64,000 nt of DNA from Nymphaea colorata (Eukaryota > Streptophyta > Magnoliopsida > Nymphaeales > Nymphaeaceae): positions 21,467,289-21,531,288 of the forward strand of contig NC_045146.1 in assembly GCF_008831285.2 (NCBI RefSeq), given 5' to 3'. The notes below the pieces were generated by a model. It was not told where the DNA came from. It did not search any database and worked only from the letters and a program-made list of their open reading frames with translations. Positions 33,701 through 47,700 of the stretch are shown one piece after another (positions within the stretch are counted from its first letter, which is position 1; each line of letters begins with the position of its first letter). The position numbers and the translations under genes are program-made.

Positions 33701-36700
33701 CAAGTCCTACCATTTGCATAATCTCCTTCAAGAGTGAAGTTGAGCAATTCATATGGGCCAAAAAAGTTATTGGAACTGATGGTCCATGAAGCCAATATGC
33801 CCCTCAGCCTTAGAATCTCACTCACATTGAACTCATGCTTGCTGGACTCATTTTTTATAAGAGGGAAAAACTTCAAGTGCATCCTTAGCCTTGGACCTGC
33901 CTCCCAGACAAAGGAATCGACATACAGTTGATAACTATCCAACCCAAGGCCAGATGTAACCCATGCAACAAAGCTTTCACGGTATGGTTGAAAGTCAGAG
34001 AAGCCAGGGCTTTTTAAACGAAATCCAACTGTGATGGGAAGAGCGCAGAAGCATGAAACAGGTGACAATGGAACATATTCGAAGAAATTTTCGGTTGGAC
34101 AGGATTGGATTAAACAAGTATTTGTAGTATTAATTGCACTTCCGGATAACTCTCCATTATCGTCTTGGCGATCACACAAATTGGACATGTCGAGGCCCTT
34201 GGTGTTTGAGCACAATGGATTTCCTTGAAGCCTGAGCAAATCATAAAGGAGAAATCACATAAGCAATGAGATAGTATTCCATGTCAAACTTCCCATAATG
34301 CAGGAAACAGATCCCTGGTTCAACAAAAGATACCAAGAATTAATATGACATATTCCTAACTGATGAAAATTTTTTGTTGACTGCCACAACAAGGGTTGAA
34401 ATAAAGATGTAAGCTAAAGCAGGAAGTGGCTTATGTATCTTTTGCTTAAAACACCAGATAGCATAATGTACAACAGAAAATCACCATGTTTGCAGGTTCT
34501 TCATCACTGGGAACACAAATGGCTCATAAAACATCAATTAGATCAGTCAAGTTGAAAGTTCCATTTAATTTTCTCATGTATGTTTTTGTGCAGCATAAGA
34601 TGTCACTATTCTATGATCCAGCTTTCCATTTCTCAGGCTCTCAGTTTGTTGTTTGCAGAGTTAGGACTCTAAAATACAATTTTAGTAATCAATAAATTAT
34701 TCTCCATACCTAATTTGCATTATTAAAACATCAAACTTATGGTAACACCAAATGTCTCCTTTACTTTAATCTTACCATTTTCAATGAAAATGACCTATGC
34801 GAATGAGGGCAGAGTGCAAGTGTGTCACTTTTCCAAAGAACTTGTGTACTGTACAGAGAACACGACATATATGTATTTGCATGCATGTGCGTGTAATATA
34901 AGAATCTTATAAGTACAAATATGATGGAACTATATGCAAGTACTATAACCAGCCACACCCAATGCGCACCAGACTCATGTATGGAACCCTATTTGCAGCA
35001 CTTATGTGATAAAAAATGGTGTGATCCAGACCACAGCTTAATATAGATAAGGCCTATGATATCTGGGAGAGGATTCTGGTGGGACAGGGACCCATAGCAA
35101 TTCCATACATGGCGTCATTTACAAATGCTGTTCTTCAACATGTGATTTGTCCAATCTGATAGGATGACTCAAAGGCATCCTCAAGGATTCTCATATTTCA
35201 TGACTATCATATGCTTAAAACTCTCTCCCTATAGTGTGTGCATGTGTGTGTGTCCATTTTATGAAAAAAATTGTTCTAAAGATAGTTAATATATGCATAA
35301 ACAACTAGGCTGGTAAAATTTTCTAGAATAAAGTTACGCCAAATGATTCAGAAAAGCTGAAAAAATAAGATTGGTTTCAATCAAAGTTGAATAGTCCAAA
35401 ATTGGACAAAAGAGGCAAGGGTTTTGGCCAACCTGGGATGATCATGACTGCATCGAGCATGCATGTGGCAGCACTTTACAAGTTCCATGTCGAATAAATG
35501 AAGGCATTCTCATACAAGATGGCTCCATTTCACTAGAATCTAGCTTAGGTGAAAAGCAAACATTTTAGCATAGAAGACTAAACTTTTAGGAACTTCATAT
35601 ACAATGATGGACTTAAAAATCTAACTACCAAGTGCACAATGGAGTTTGACAGGAGAAGGCGAATAGGGGCACTGGTTATGATTGTGCCAGCAGTGTGCAT
35701 TGGCCACCATGGACCCATAGACTCTGTCACTCTGGTGATATCTCTCATGCTAGGCCCTAAAGTAGCCTTATCCTGCTGAAATTTCCTCTTGGCATGCATA
35801 ACAGAAGAACTACAAGTTCAGAAAAATGAAAATGTCCACAAGAACCAGTTTTGAGCACCATAACAATCGATTCTACCTCAATGGGCCTCTTACTTGTAGA
35901 TACTGCCACTCACTCCAGCTTTTAGTAATGATCACAAATATGAGCAGACATTTTTAAAAAATAAAGCAATAGTATCATCAAACACAAGTTATAAAAAGGG
36001 AGTTATTGCAATATCTTGGAGATGTTTCCAAAACAAAACTATTGCAATATTAATGCAAAATTTTCATGATTTTTTTCAAAAAATGTTTTAAATAATTTTA
36101 AATTTTTCTCTTTATTTTGGTAAGCCTTTCGAATTTTTAGAAATGGTTTTGTATACAATTAGAAGAAGACCATAATTTCAGAACTTCTTATTTTTTTATT
36201 TTCCAAATTCTGAGATTTTATTGAGAAGAACAACTTTTCCAATTAGTACCTGAGAAAAACCACTCTGATGGATGCCTAAGAATGAAATTCACGACAATGC
36301 ATTTAGTTAATGAAATTCTTCAAATTTAACTCGTAAAAAGAACAGGCACCAAAATCATTATGGCCGGCATCAGCATATTTATAGGAATTCAGGGAACACA
36401 AAAAAATGAAAAAAAAAATGTACACGTTAAACATCACACTGTCAAATCACTGGAACTCAGTATGTCACAAAGGCTTGTGAAAGGTCCCTTTTATAGTTAA
36501 GGAAAAGAGCTTTGCCTGTCTCACTTTCTCGATAAGGTAACCAACAAAGAAAAAGTGGGAGGAGGTGGCCTTGCCTATGAATGGTTCTTAATGAATGAAG
36601 TGGCATGCCTTCCGTTTGTAACTTAAAGTTCAACAACGTATTCATTTTTATGAAGGGATTTTCGCAAGTAGTATCTTTTATGCACTAAGCTTAGTGATTT

Positions 36701-39700
36701 TAAAAATTTTTATATAGCCGAGTTCTCCAAGCAAAGCAACTTTGTGAAGTATGTGGACTTTGCCATATGCAAGAAAATCTTGAGAATAACATTTGCAAGT
36801 ATGTCCCTGATAGAACAAAACCAGTTTATTAATTACTCTGTCATCCACATAATTAAAAATTTTAGTCATGACCAACTATTTTAGTACATTATGCTTCTTT
36901 GTATCCTATTGCATGACACATACTGCTACCTTCAACACTCTCGTGGTGACATCAAATCAAAGTGCCAGACTGAAACAAGCCACTAACACTGAATTTCACT
37001 AGAAACAGAGTATTTCTTCCAGTGAGCATCTATTTACAGTTCCCCATAATATGGCTGAAGTTTAATCAAAATTGATGGCGAGGTACAAAGACAAAAAGCT
37101 ACCTTATGCTGACATTTGCAGGATGGTCCAAAGTACCAGAAATATTAGAGAGGGAGTTGTTCCGCAAATCCCTGCAGTAACCGAATCAACCATTACATGT
37201 GAAAAAAAATATCATGTGAAAACTACTATCTGTCAAATGGAATTCCTCATAAATGTTTTCCATGAACAAAAGGTCGACTTCTCAACTAGCAACATAATAG
37301 AACAAGCCAAAGAGCTACTAGGAAATATAACCGATGAAAGCAAGAGAAAACAAGGAAGATTGAGGACATACACTATCAGCCGGTCTTTCGGGTGGAAAGA
37401 TTTATTTTGCCAAATGATAGCTGGAATAGAACCATCCAATTGATTATTTTCAAGAGAGCTGTACAAGAAATTATGGTATAAGCTCAAGCTTTTCAAACTG
37501 AAAGCATATACTAGTAACTCCTTCAGTGAGTCACCTATAGAATAGGTGCAGGTTCAGCATGCAACACCCACGCACATAATGCCGTGGGTAGAGCTTGAAC
37601 AATAAAATGCAAAACAACTCATGTACATGGCAAAAGCATGAAATTTAAGTAATTGAGAATAGGTTCCCAAATCTGTGAGTTTGTGATTCATCAACATTTA
37701 GCAACAAACATGAGCAGATGCATGTCACACTTGACTGTGTCTAAGACATCTGACTATTGAAGTTAGTGACATGAAGCAGCAATTGGAGCTGCACCAGCAC
37801 CCAGTAAAGATGCAGCATGGGTGAAATAACCTCCTTCAAAGAGTTATGTCACGTCGAAGACATATTCTCTGCATTCTCTCATCAATCTCACTTATGCAAA
37901 TCGTTTGGAACCAATATAGCAGCTTCATTTTACTGTTTTTGGTTGCCATATCACGCTATCTACATGTATTTTGTTCTCCCAGATCCAGCCCATTTGCGTG
38001 TCCTGGAAAAACTAAGAACAAAGGAGCATGCAGTTTCTGCCTATGTGCATGTGTGGTAAACAGAGAAACTTACATTCTTTGCAAGAGAGGAAGCCCAGAA
38101 AAATTTTGAGGAATAGTTCCAGAAAGGTTGTTATTCGATAAAACACTGTGAGCACATCAGAATAAGTAGATTATTGTAAGTGGTAGAACAATGTCCACGA
38201 TAAGATTTGATCAGATCCAACAAAAAATAATTACGGAGGAGTCTAGCAAACACAACAAAAATACCCACAGGGGCGTGTCACAAAAATTCCAAGGCACTGA
38301 ATTATAAAGGAATGCATTAACAAGATCAAACAGCTTGATAAGAAACTGCAAACACAAGAGGCCAGCCCTCAGCGTATAGAAGAGGTAAGAAAGGAGATGG
38401 CTGCTGAGCTAGCTCCAATTGTCTAATATTTTAGCAGCGGGAGCTAGCTAATAGCTCAGCCAGCCAATGGTATGATGACCTAATCAGTAAACAGGAAAAA
38501 ATAATAAAAGGAAAAATATTAGAGAAGCAGACAAGAAAATGCAAGAGGTTATATACATATATATGGAGAGAATATGCTTACACAAGTATACATACAAATT
38601 ATATCGTAAAATAATATTATATAAAGAGATAGAGGTACGTATGACATCTGAAGCTGTTTGGCTTTCTCAGCATTCAAAGCTGTTTTTTTGATGAATTTGG
38701 CCTCACATATGAACTCGAATTATCCAAAACCATAGGAAAGAAAGCATGAAAAAACAATGTGTAGATTGCATTTCATAAGAGGGGCAAACCTAAGGTTGTT
38801 AATTTTCATTATTTCAAAAAATTCAGCATATAAATTGTACTTTCATTATTCTTCTTAAATGCTATAGTTTTACATATCCCAGTTCTGCATTCATGAAAGC
38901 AACTTAGATAGCCCTTTGAATATTTGCACTTGACGACACCATAATCTAACACGCACACACACACATATGCAGATTATACTTTTTAACAATTATACCTTCA
39001 AAACATGCAAGAACAGGCAATGCATAATTTAATGGGAGCATCTATTCTACATACATGGTAGTTATATTGACAGAGAGCTTGTTTGTTGGTATTGATCCAT
39101 TGAGATGATTCCAACTGAGGTCCCTATCAGATGCCACAACAAAAACTCAAATGTAATAGAAAAAAATGGTAAGTTGAACATGAAATTCGGTACAATCTTA
39201 GGAAACTTACAAGTAACCAAGTTCTTCTATGCTGCTTAGGTCAGGAATAGGTCCTTCCAAGCTACAGTTCCTAAGGCTCCTACAACATGAAATTGCATAT
39301 TAGAGCAGATGCATCTACATGCTACAAAGCCATGTGCAAAAGGATAATGAGTTACGAGACTTGCAAAAAGAAAAAAAAAAAACAGATGGATCATGGATGT
39401 AATCTTCAAAATCATGCATGCATTTAAATCATGATAACTTCAAGGTTTAAGAGTGTTCATGAAGTTTTGCAAAAGCTTAAAAAGGATCATAAAAGATGAC
39501 AAAGCATTACAAGCATAATCCCAACTTCCCTAACTTTTTGAACTTATTCCAATTGCTTTATAGCTGATAGATAACATTGCCAACATAATTTCAAAATGTG
39601 TATGTATATGTCCATGTATATAGCTGCACATGTAAGTTTGTACATCCACATCATCCAATATATGGTAAGGTTATGATAATTCAGCAAGTTATAGAGAAAA

Positions 39701-42700
39701 GTTTTTGTAAGTGTTTCTTTATATTTTTTACCAAAAGAATTACTAGAAACCTATTACTTACATATTTTTTCTATTATTATCTATTATGTAAGTGTTAGTT
39801 TTTCTAATATTATCTACTTTGCAAGTGTTAGAACTTCCAAAGTTCGTCCAAGCTTATTCCGAAGGTAAACCCCAAACAAAAAAAAATGAAGCAAATTCTT
39901 GACTAAACCTTCAAGAGAAATTGTAAAGGAGGATACTCTGCTGAGTTGTACTTGTTATGAAACATTAATGATAAGCTGCTAAATATTTTAGATACTCATG
40001 AAATGATCACACATGGCTCACAAAATTTTGTGAATATCTGTATATACTTTTGTGCAAATTGTGTGAAAACAAAACTTACAGAGCTTCATGGAAATTTACA
40101 GTTTTACCCCAGTACATGACTACATGTGAGTCTGTCAAAAAGCATGAAAGTGGTAAATTAGCCTCTTGACTAGAGAAAGACACAAGTGCATTAAACATCA
40201 AAAAAAATCTGTATATTATGTGTCACATAATGCAGTAATGCACCACAAGTGTTCCAGGTTCAACAAGTATCTTCAAGGAGGTACAAAAGTAGCATCCAGG
40301 TTTCTCAAACAAACTTTTGTATATCAAGTAGCAAACCTAGGAGTAAGGAGTGTGACTGATAGTGAGAACAAGAAATTAAGAAAAAGAATACATATTACAG
40401 ATCAATAGACAAAATAATTTTTAAACACTTACAACTTAAGCAATTTTGACATGTTACCATATGAGACTGGAATAGTACCACCAAATTGGTTGTTATCTAA
40501 CTGCCTGCGACATGATCACGAAACAGTGCAAAAGAGGAAGCAGATGATTATGGATTACCTCGGAAAAAAACCACACAAGATGGGAAAAAAATTGTAATTC
40601 CTTTGGAAAATGGACCACTTATAAGTTCATTCTTTCACAGAGAAAAAAAATTCCATAGTTGCAGAAAATCCAATGTCACATTGATATATTCTCAAACTAA
40701 CAAGCTAGCAGGAAACGGTTCACTTTTTCATCCTTTTTACAACTACCCAAACTAATGCACACCAACACAGCAACTAATCTCAATTCCCAGTAAATTTGAC
40801 CTTGAACAACTGTATCACATTGAGGAGTACCACCCCCACCCCCCTGGCCCAACCTCTCTCCCCCCTTTGTTACTTGCTTCCTTTTCTAACTCACTCATGC
40901 ATGCGAACAGACATGCTAAAAGCAATTCCTACCGATGTTATTGGCCTAAGATGAGTCTGAAAAACAAACATAGCATTCATCTTCTCATCTTGCTTATACT
41001 TTACAATTTTGTCTATATTTTATGTGCATTATTTTCTGTCTGTTCTTTAATTCCTTTTTATGCTCATTGAAATATTTTAGTTTCTTTTCAATTTGTCTTC
41101 CTTTGGTTTTCATTCTCGCATTTCCTATTTGTTGACACCCAAAACCAGACCTAAGCGTACATTCAGCTAACTGTTCCTTGTTTTCTTTAATTTCGTCTTG
41201 CTTTGGATGTGATCCAAATGCTATGTCACAGAATAGTTTACCCAATGTTTTCTTTAATTTCCTCATTTTCTCTTAGCTTTTAAAATTTTTTTGACCAAAT
41301 CAATTTAGAAACCCATCCCCAAAAAAAGGCAAAATATTATGGTTGCATAAATCGTGTGCATGAACATTATACTAGAGTTGTCTTCGTTCAAATGAAAATT
41401 CATATTTTTAATACTAAAATATATGCATTTCCCTTGGGAAAAAAGCCTGTTTTACCACTAAAGGGATCTATTCAAGTAACAGCAACAATATTCTTATTGT
41501 TGATAGTGCAAACATTTCAGTCTTAGTGACATAAAACCTTAGCAATGTCCTGTTTTGCATTTCGACTAAAAAAAGCACTTTTAGCAACTACCTTTTGAAG
41601 TTGTACATTATAAGAGAAAAAGGAGAACACTAAAATCTGTTCATCCTATTTGATACCATGAAATCACTGTTGTGCATATTATATGAACATCAAACATTTA
41701 TACGGGAAGACAAATTGCATTTGAAAGCAGGAAAACATAATAAAATATGAAATATGTGTGTCCACAACAGATACACACAACTACATATAATTCCCCTTTT
41801 CCATTGTAGACTACACGTACAATTAATTAAATACATATGTAGTGCAAGTTGATGTTTGAGAACTAAAAGTTCAACTTTTAAATTGTATACTTATTCAGCT
41901 CCTAAAAGATCCAGGTGAAGTTTCAGATCACATAGAATTCACCGTAACAAGGCTGAGTCAAAGACTTATGGCCCTTGAAAATGACAAACAAATCAGCCAA
42001 ACAACTGAAGCAAGTGGGGAATACATACAGAATAAGAAGGTTTGGCATCCTATAAAGTTCTGGAGGAAGTCTTCCAGACAATTTATTATTATCCAAAAGC
42101 CTGTGAAGACATGAAACAAAGATCATCATTCAAGAGAAAAGAAAAGGATAAGTTGCATAACACAAACAACTTACAGGTGAACAAGGAGTGGTAATCTGGA
42201 AAGTTGAACCGGTATTTGGCCGCTAAGAGAGTTGTTGTTCAAGTGGCTAAAAGGAAGAGATAAAACATGTAATTGCGTGCAAAATGAATAGCAGCACAAA
42301 CCAACAACAAAGATGAAACTCACATGTGCTTCACGTTAGTCAAGTTCTCAAATGAAGCTGGTATTGGTCCAGAGATCATATTTTGGTCTATTTGTAGTCT
42401 GGTCAAATTAGGAAGGAAACCTATCTCTTCAGGCAATTGACCAGTTAGATGGTTACCACTCAGAAGCCTGCAAAAGTACTATGGTTATGGAAAGATAATG
42501 GCATAAGAAAGACTTGAAGCATCCCCACTCAGAAATACAAAATATTAACAAACCTTAACCAAACATTTTGGCTTAATAAAGCTTCAGGTTAGACCAAAGC
42601 AGCACATTCATAGGAATTCAAATGAAGCACGAAAAAGAATTACCCCATCATAAAACACAAGTTTAACGTTTATGCATAGGCAAGTATAACATCTATTTCC

Positions 42701-42884
42701 ATCTATAGACAATATCATGAAACACAAAAGAAAGCTACAATTATTGAATCAACCTTACATTAATTGGATATGAACCTTGGAAGAACATACAAATGAATAG
42801 TCAACAAGTGGGTTGGTCTTTTGCTTGCTATGCTATAACTATAAGTAGGCTTATGGTCCTCCGCCTTGTTAGAATGTATGTATT

Positions 42885-42953
<69 letters not shown>

Positions 42954-43855
42954 TACATATATTAGTGTGCTAATATATGTCTTACATATATAAATATGTG
43001 TACATTTTAGGGTACCTAGGTCATACTTGTAATTTTCCATTTTCATTTATGTATTTTTCTATTTCTTTTACACCTTTTTTTATTATTTAAGAGGAGAACT
43101 AGCTGTTGGGCCTGTCTCCAACGGCTAGATTTCTAGCCGTTGGAAATGGCCCAACAGCCATTTCCCCTCCTCCTCTCTTCTTCTCTTGTATTATAAATAA
43201 GGGACTGTTGTCCCCTTTTATGTTATGGCTTGTTAAGCCACATCTTGTAGTATTGTTGAAGATCAATATACGTTTTGTTTATCCTCTTGTTAGAGGATTC
43301 TTGTGTATTGCCTTGTTGAGTTAGTGGGAGATTCAAGAGTGATATTCTTGAAGTATTTGCCTAGTTTGGGCCTGATTTACACGCCTTCCTACCAGAAGAA
43401 TGCCTCTAGCGTCGCCCGCCAGAAGCTTCGCTTCCGGGAACAAATTTCTCCGCCGATAGGCAACGAAGGGTGACGCTGACTCTCCACCGGCCGGCGGGAA
43501 ATACTTGGATTGGATCCAGAATGGACACTCTCATTAAGACAAAAATCAAACCAATCTTGATAGTCAAATCTGCATCAATAACTGAAACCATATATAGCAA
43601 AAAAAAAATGTGTGAAGTTAAAAAACCAAGAAAGCAATCAAGCATGCATATACCCTTGATAAACTAAAAGAAAGTGCCATAGCTTAAGCTTCAAACATGA
43701 AGTAAGGTTTTGATTTGGCTCACAATAGTAGCAGCGACTTTACACTTCCAATTTGCTTCGGTATCGTACCAGTGATGTTATTCCACATAACGCCACTAAA
43801 GTGAATGAACACATTATGTGAACAAAAAAAGATGGGTTAGAATATGATATTACTC

Positions 43856-43891
<36 letters not shown>

Positions 43892-44743
43892 TGATATGCA
43901 AGCTAAAAGACATGAAAACCATTACAGCTTTCTGACTTCATGTGGATAACTTACAACTTTTTCATATAAGATGATGCTCAAATTAAAAATTTCATTCGTA
44001 TGTGACATGCTCATAGTTTCCGCACCTCATATAAAGAACTTACAATATTTCCATATAGGACATCTGACTAATATTTGGTGCCAATGTTCCAGATAGATTC
44101 ATCCGCAGCAGTTGTCTACAGAAAAGGGGGTCATATTCTCAGCATGGGACGAAAGAATGATACACAACTATGTTTAAGGAACAAAATAATAATCACAAAC
44201 ATGACAATATAAAAACCCAGGTGATGAGGCCCTTTACTTAAGTCATCAAAATCGGAAGCAGACATGAGTCCAAGATCCTAAGAAAACTAATCAGGACTAC
44301 TCATTTCAGTTGATTGAATACATACATACACACATAGACATATATACATATATGTACATAAGGATTCAAGTCTGCCTGATGGTGCCAAAATGGATAAAAA
44401 TAAAAAAATCCGTCACTGAAACACTATTAGCTGTTGGTGCACCACAAACCATTGCTGATGCTCCTATTGGCAACTATTTTTTAGAGATTGATTTTTATAT
44501 ATATAAGTCAAAGATTAATCAGTTAAGCATCGATGGAGCTTATTAGTTGACTAGTCTGACCAACTAATCATTGGTTTGAAACATGTCAGTCAATGACTGA
44601 CTCAGCCGACCATTTGGGATTCTGACAACGGAGCTCTGTACTCTGGACCAAGGTTTTAAACTATGTGTGCAAAGCATAATCTAGTACAATATGATAGAAA
44701 TGTAGCACCAATATCTGTAACCCGAAAACAGCACTCAAGCAGG

Positions 44744-44788
<45 letters not shown>

Positions 44789-47700
44789 TGAAAACAAGAA
44801 GAAACTGAGGAGAAGAAGCCGTAGCCAAAATGGTTTGCACGGCCTCTATTTATAATCTCATTTTCAGAATTCTAAGAGTCTCCAATCGTAGAATCCTAGG
44901 AGATTTCACAAGCTTCAAGGACATTAATTACATCATAGAAACCTAAGAGACTTCACATATTACAAGGATATTAACTACAACATAGAATCCTAGGAGACTT
45001 CCCATATAACAAGGATATTAACTATAACATAGAATCCTAGGAGACTCTTCACATGTTACAAGGACATTAAATATTTTAACACATTCTACAAGGAGGTGGA
45101 ATCCTAAGAGACTCCTCTTCAACGTGCTGGTGAAGGATTTATATTTTAACACCCTCCCTCAAGTTGTGCATGGTTTTGCACCATGTACAACTTGCCTTTT
45201 AGAAACCAGAATCGTTCCTTTGTTAATCCTTTTGTAAATAAGTCTGCAACTTGTTCATCTGTACGAACATAAATAGGCTGAATTTCCTTGTCTTCCACCT
45301 TTTGTCTAACAAAGTGTTGATCAATCTCAATGTGCTTTGTTCGACCATGTTGTACGGGATTAAAGGCAATGTTAATAGCGCTTTGATTATCGCACATTAA
45401 CATTGATGTTTTAATCTTTTCTCCAATGTCTTCTAGCAAATGTCTAACCCATGTAACTTCAGCAGTACCTGCAGCCATGCATCTGTATTCAGCTTCAGTG
45501 CTGGATCTTGCTACTGCCTTTTGCTTTCGACAACTCCAAGACACAAGATTACGTCCAATGAAAATACAAAAACCAGAAATGGACTTTCTTTGATCGGGAT
45601 CTCCAGCCCAATCTGCATCTGTGAATGTCATAAGTTGATGTCCAGTAGTTATATTTTCACTCTTACCATAAACTAAGCCATCTCCTGCTGTCCCTTTAAG
45701 ATATCTTAATATTCTTTTGACAGCATCCATGTGAGTATCTCTAGGTGCATGCATAAATTGGGATACTTGATTCACAGCATATATAATATCTGGTCTAGTA
45801 AATGTAAGATATTGAAGTGCCCCAACAATACTTCGATATTGCGTAGGATCTTCATATAACTCCCCATCTTGAGCACTTAGTCTTTGATTTAGAACACTAG
45901 GAGTTCCAACAGGCTTACAATCAGACATACCTGACTTTTTCAACAAATCCAACGTGTATTTCTGTTGTGTCAATGTGAGGCGATTATTGTGCCTATCAAT
46001 CTCCACTCCAAGAAAGAATCGTAAATCACCAAGCTCTTTCATTTTGAAGTTTTGCATCATCAAAACTTTAGCTTCTTCTATGTGTTTTTCTGAATTGCCT
46101 GTGATAACAATATCATCAACATATATAAGAAGTAAAGTAAATATGTTTTCCTTTCGATAAATGAAAAGAGAGTGATCTAGAGGACATCTCCGAAAACCAC
46201 ATTCTTGAATCTTGCAAGAGAAACTGTCAAACCACGAACGTGAGGCCTGTTTAAGTCCATAAATAGATTTTCTTAGTTTGCAAACCCATGCATGAGAGTC
46301 TCCTTTCGTGTATCCTGGAGGTTGTTCCATATATACTTCCTCCCTTAAATCACCATGAAGAAAAGCATTCTTCACGTCCATTTGATGTAGTCTCCATCCA
46401 TATTCAACTGCCAATGATATAATCACGCGAATTGTTCCCATTTTGATCACAGGGCTGAATGTCTCATCATAATCTTCTCCATATTGTTGTGTAAACCCTT
46501 TTGCTACTAACCTTGCTTTGTGTCTTTCTATGCTGCCGTCAGGTTTGTATTTAATTTTGTATACCCATTTGGAGCCCACTACGTTCTTTTCGTGTGGCCT
46601 CGGAACGATCTCCCATGTTCCACATTCATGCAAGGCATCCATTTCTTCTTTCATAGCCTTTCTCCAATGATGTGATTTTGATGCTTCATCAAATGAAGTA
46701 GGTTCTTCCTCCTTGCCAACTTTTGCCATGAATAACTGAAAATCAAGTGATAAAGAATCATAGCTAACCCACCTGTGAATGGGATGACGAATGCGTTGGG
46801 ATCTTCTAAGGTGGGGCATGTTGTCTTCTTCACTGTGAGCATCTCTGTCCCTTAGTCGTCGACTGTAGATAAGACCCGAATACCGATGTGCATCGTTGCT
46901 CTGTTCATTATTGTTTTCGTGATGACTTAATGACTGTGTTGGATCTTCTTGATTTTCACTTTGAGCCATATCCGACGGTTGTATTGCTCTCTCTGAATCT
47001 TCACTTTGAGGCACATCATTTTCTATAACAGGATCTGCATTGAATAACTGTGTACTGGTCCAGGGATCATAAGATTCAATGGTCATAGGCATTTCATTTG
47101 TATTATCAAAACTATGTTCATCAAAAATGACATTTCTTGAAGTTTTGATACGTTTAGTTGTTGGATCATAGCATCGAAAACCTTTATATTCATCAGCATA
47201 TCCAACGAATCTACATTGAATAGCTTTGTCTTGAAACTTGTTCCTCAAGGCAGCATCAACGTGAACATAGCATACACAACCAAAAACCTTCAAGTTCTTG
47301 TAATCAGGTTGTTTGCCTAAGAGTGTAAAATATGGCGATTTAGACATCAAGAGTGTCATAGGCAAACAATTTATTATGTATACAGCAGTATGGAAGGCTT
47401 CAGTCCACAAGGAAATGGGCACATTAGTATCATGCATCATGCTCATGGCGCTTTCAACTATATGTCGATGTTTCCGCTCAACTACACCATTTTGTTGTGG
47501 TGTGTAAGGGCAGGAAATTTGTCTAGTTATCCCTTTTTCACGTAGAAATTCAATAAAATCAAGCGAGGAATATTCTCCCCCTCCATCACATTGAAAATGC
47601 ACCACATTGGATGAAAATTTAGTTTGAATCATGGCATAGAAGTTTCGAAATATGTGAGGTACTTCTGATTTGTGTTTCATGAAGTAAATCCAGGTGAAAC

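Larger units (their letters stand above)
42867..43381 (+). mobile_element. Solo LTR in a receptor-kinase intron
   Basis: 515 bp beginning TGTTAGAATG and ending TGATTTACA, flanked by a 5-bp direct repeat CGCCT (42862-42866 and 43382-43386). These are the marks of an LTR left by recombination between the two ends of an LTR retrotransposon. No primer site follows it, which argues against a truncated full element. It contains a TATA box (TATAAATA, 43192-43199) and is antisense to the host gene. Confidence 0.85.

Noticed and set aside
42793..43046. Open frames on both strands made of Tyr-Ile repeats
   Set aside because: They are translations of the TA microsatellite inside the solo LTR and have no coding evidence.
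44824..45151. Near-repeated words CATAGAATCCTAGGAGACTT inside the young copia LTR as a separate satellite
   Set aside because: They are imperfect internal repeats of the LTR, present in the same form in both LTRs, so they belong to the element.
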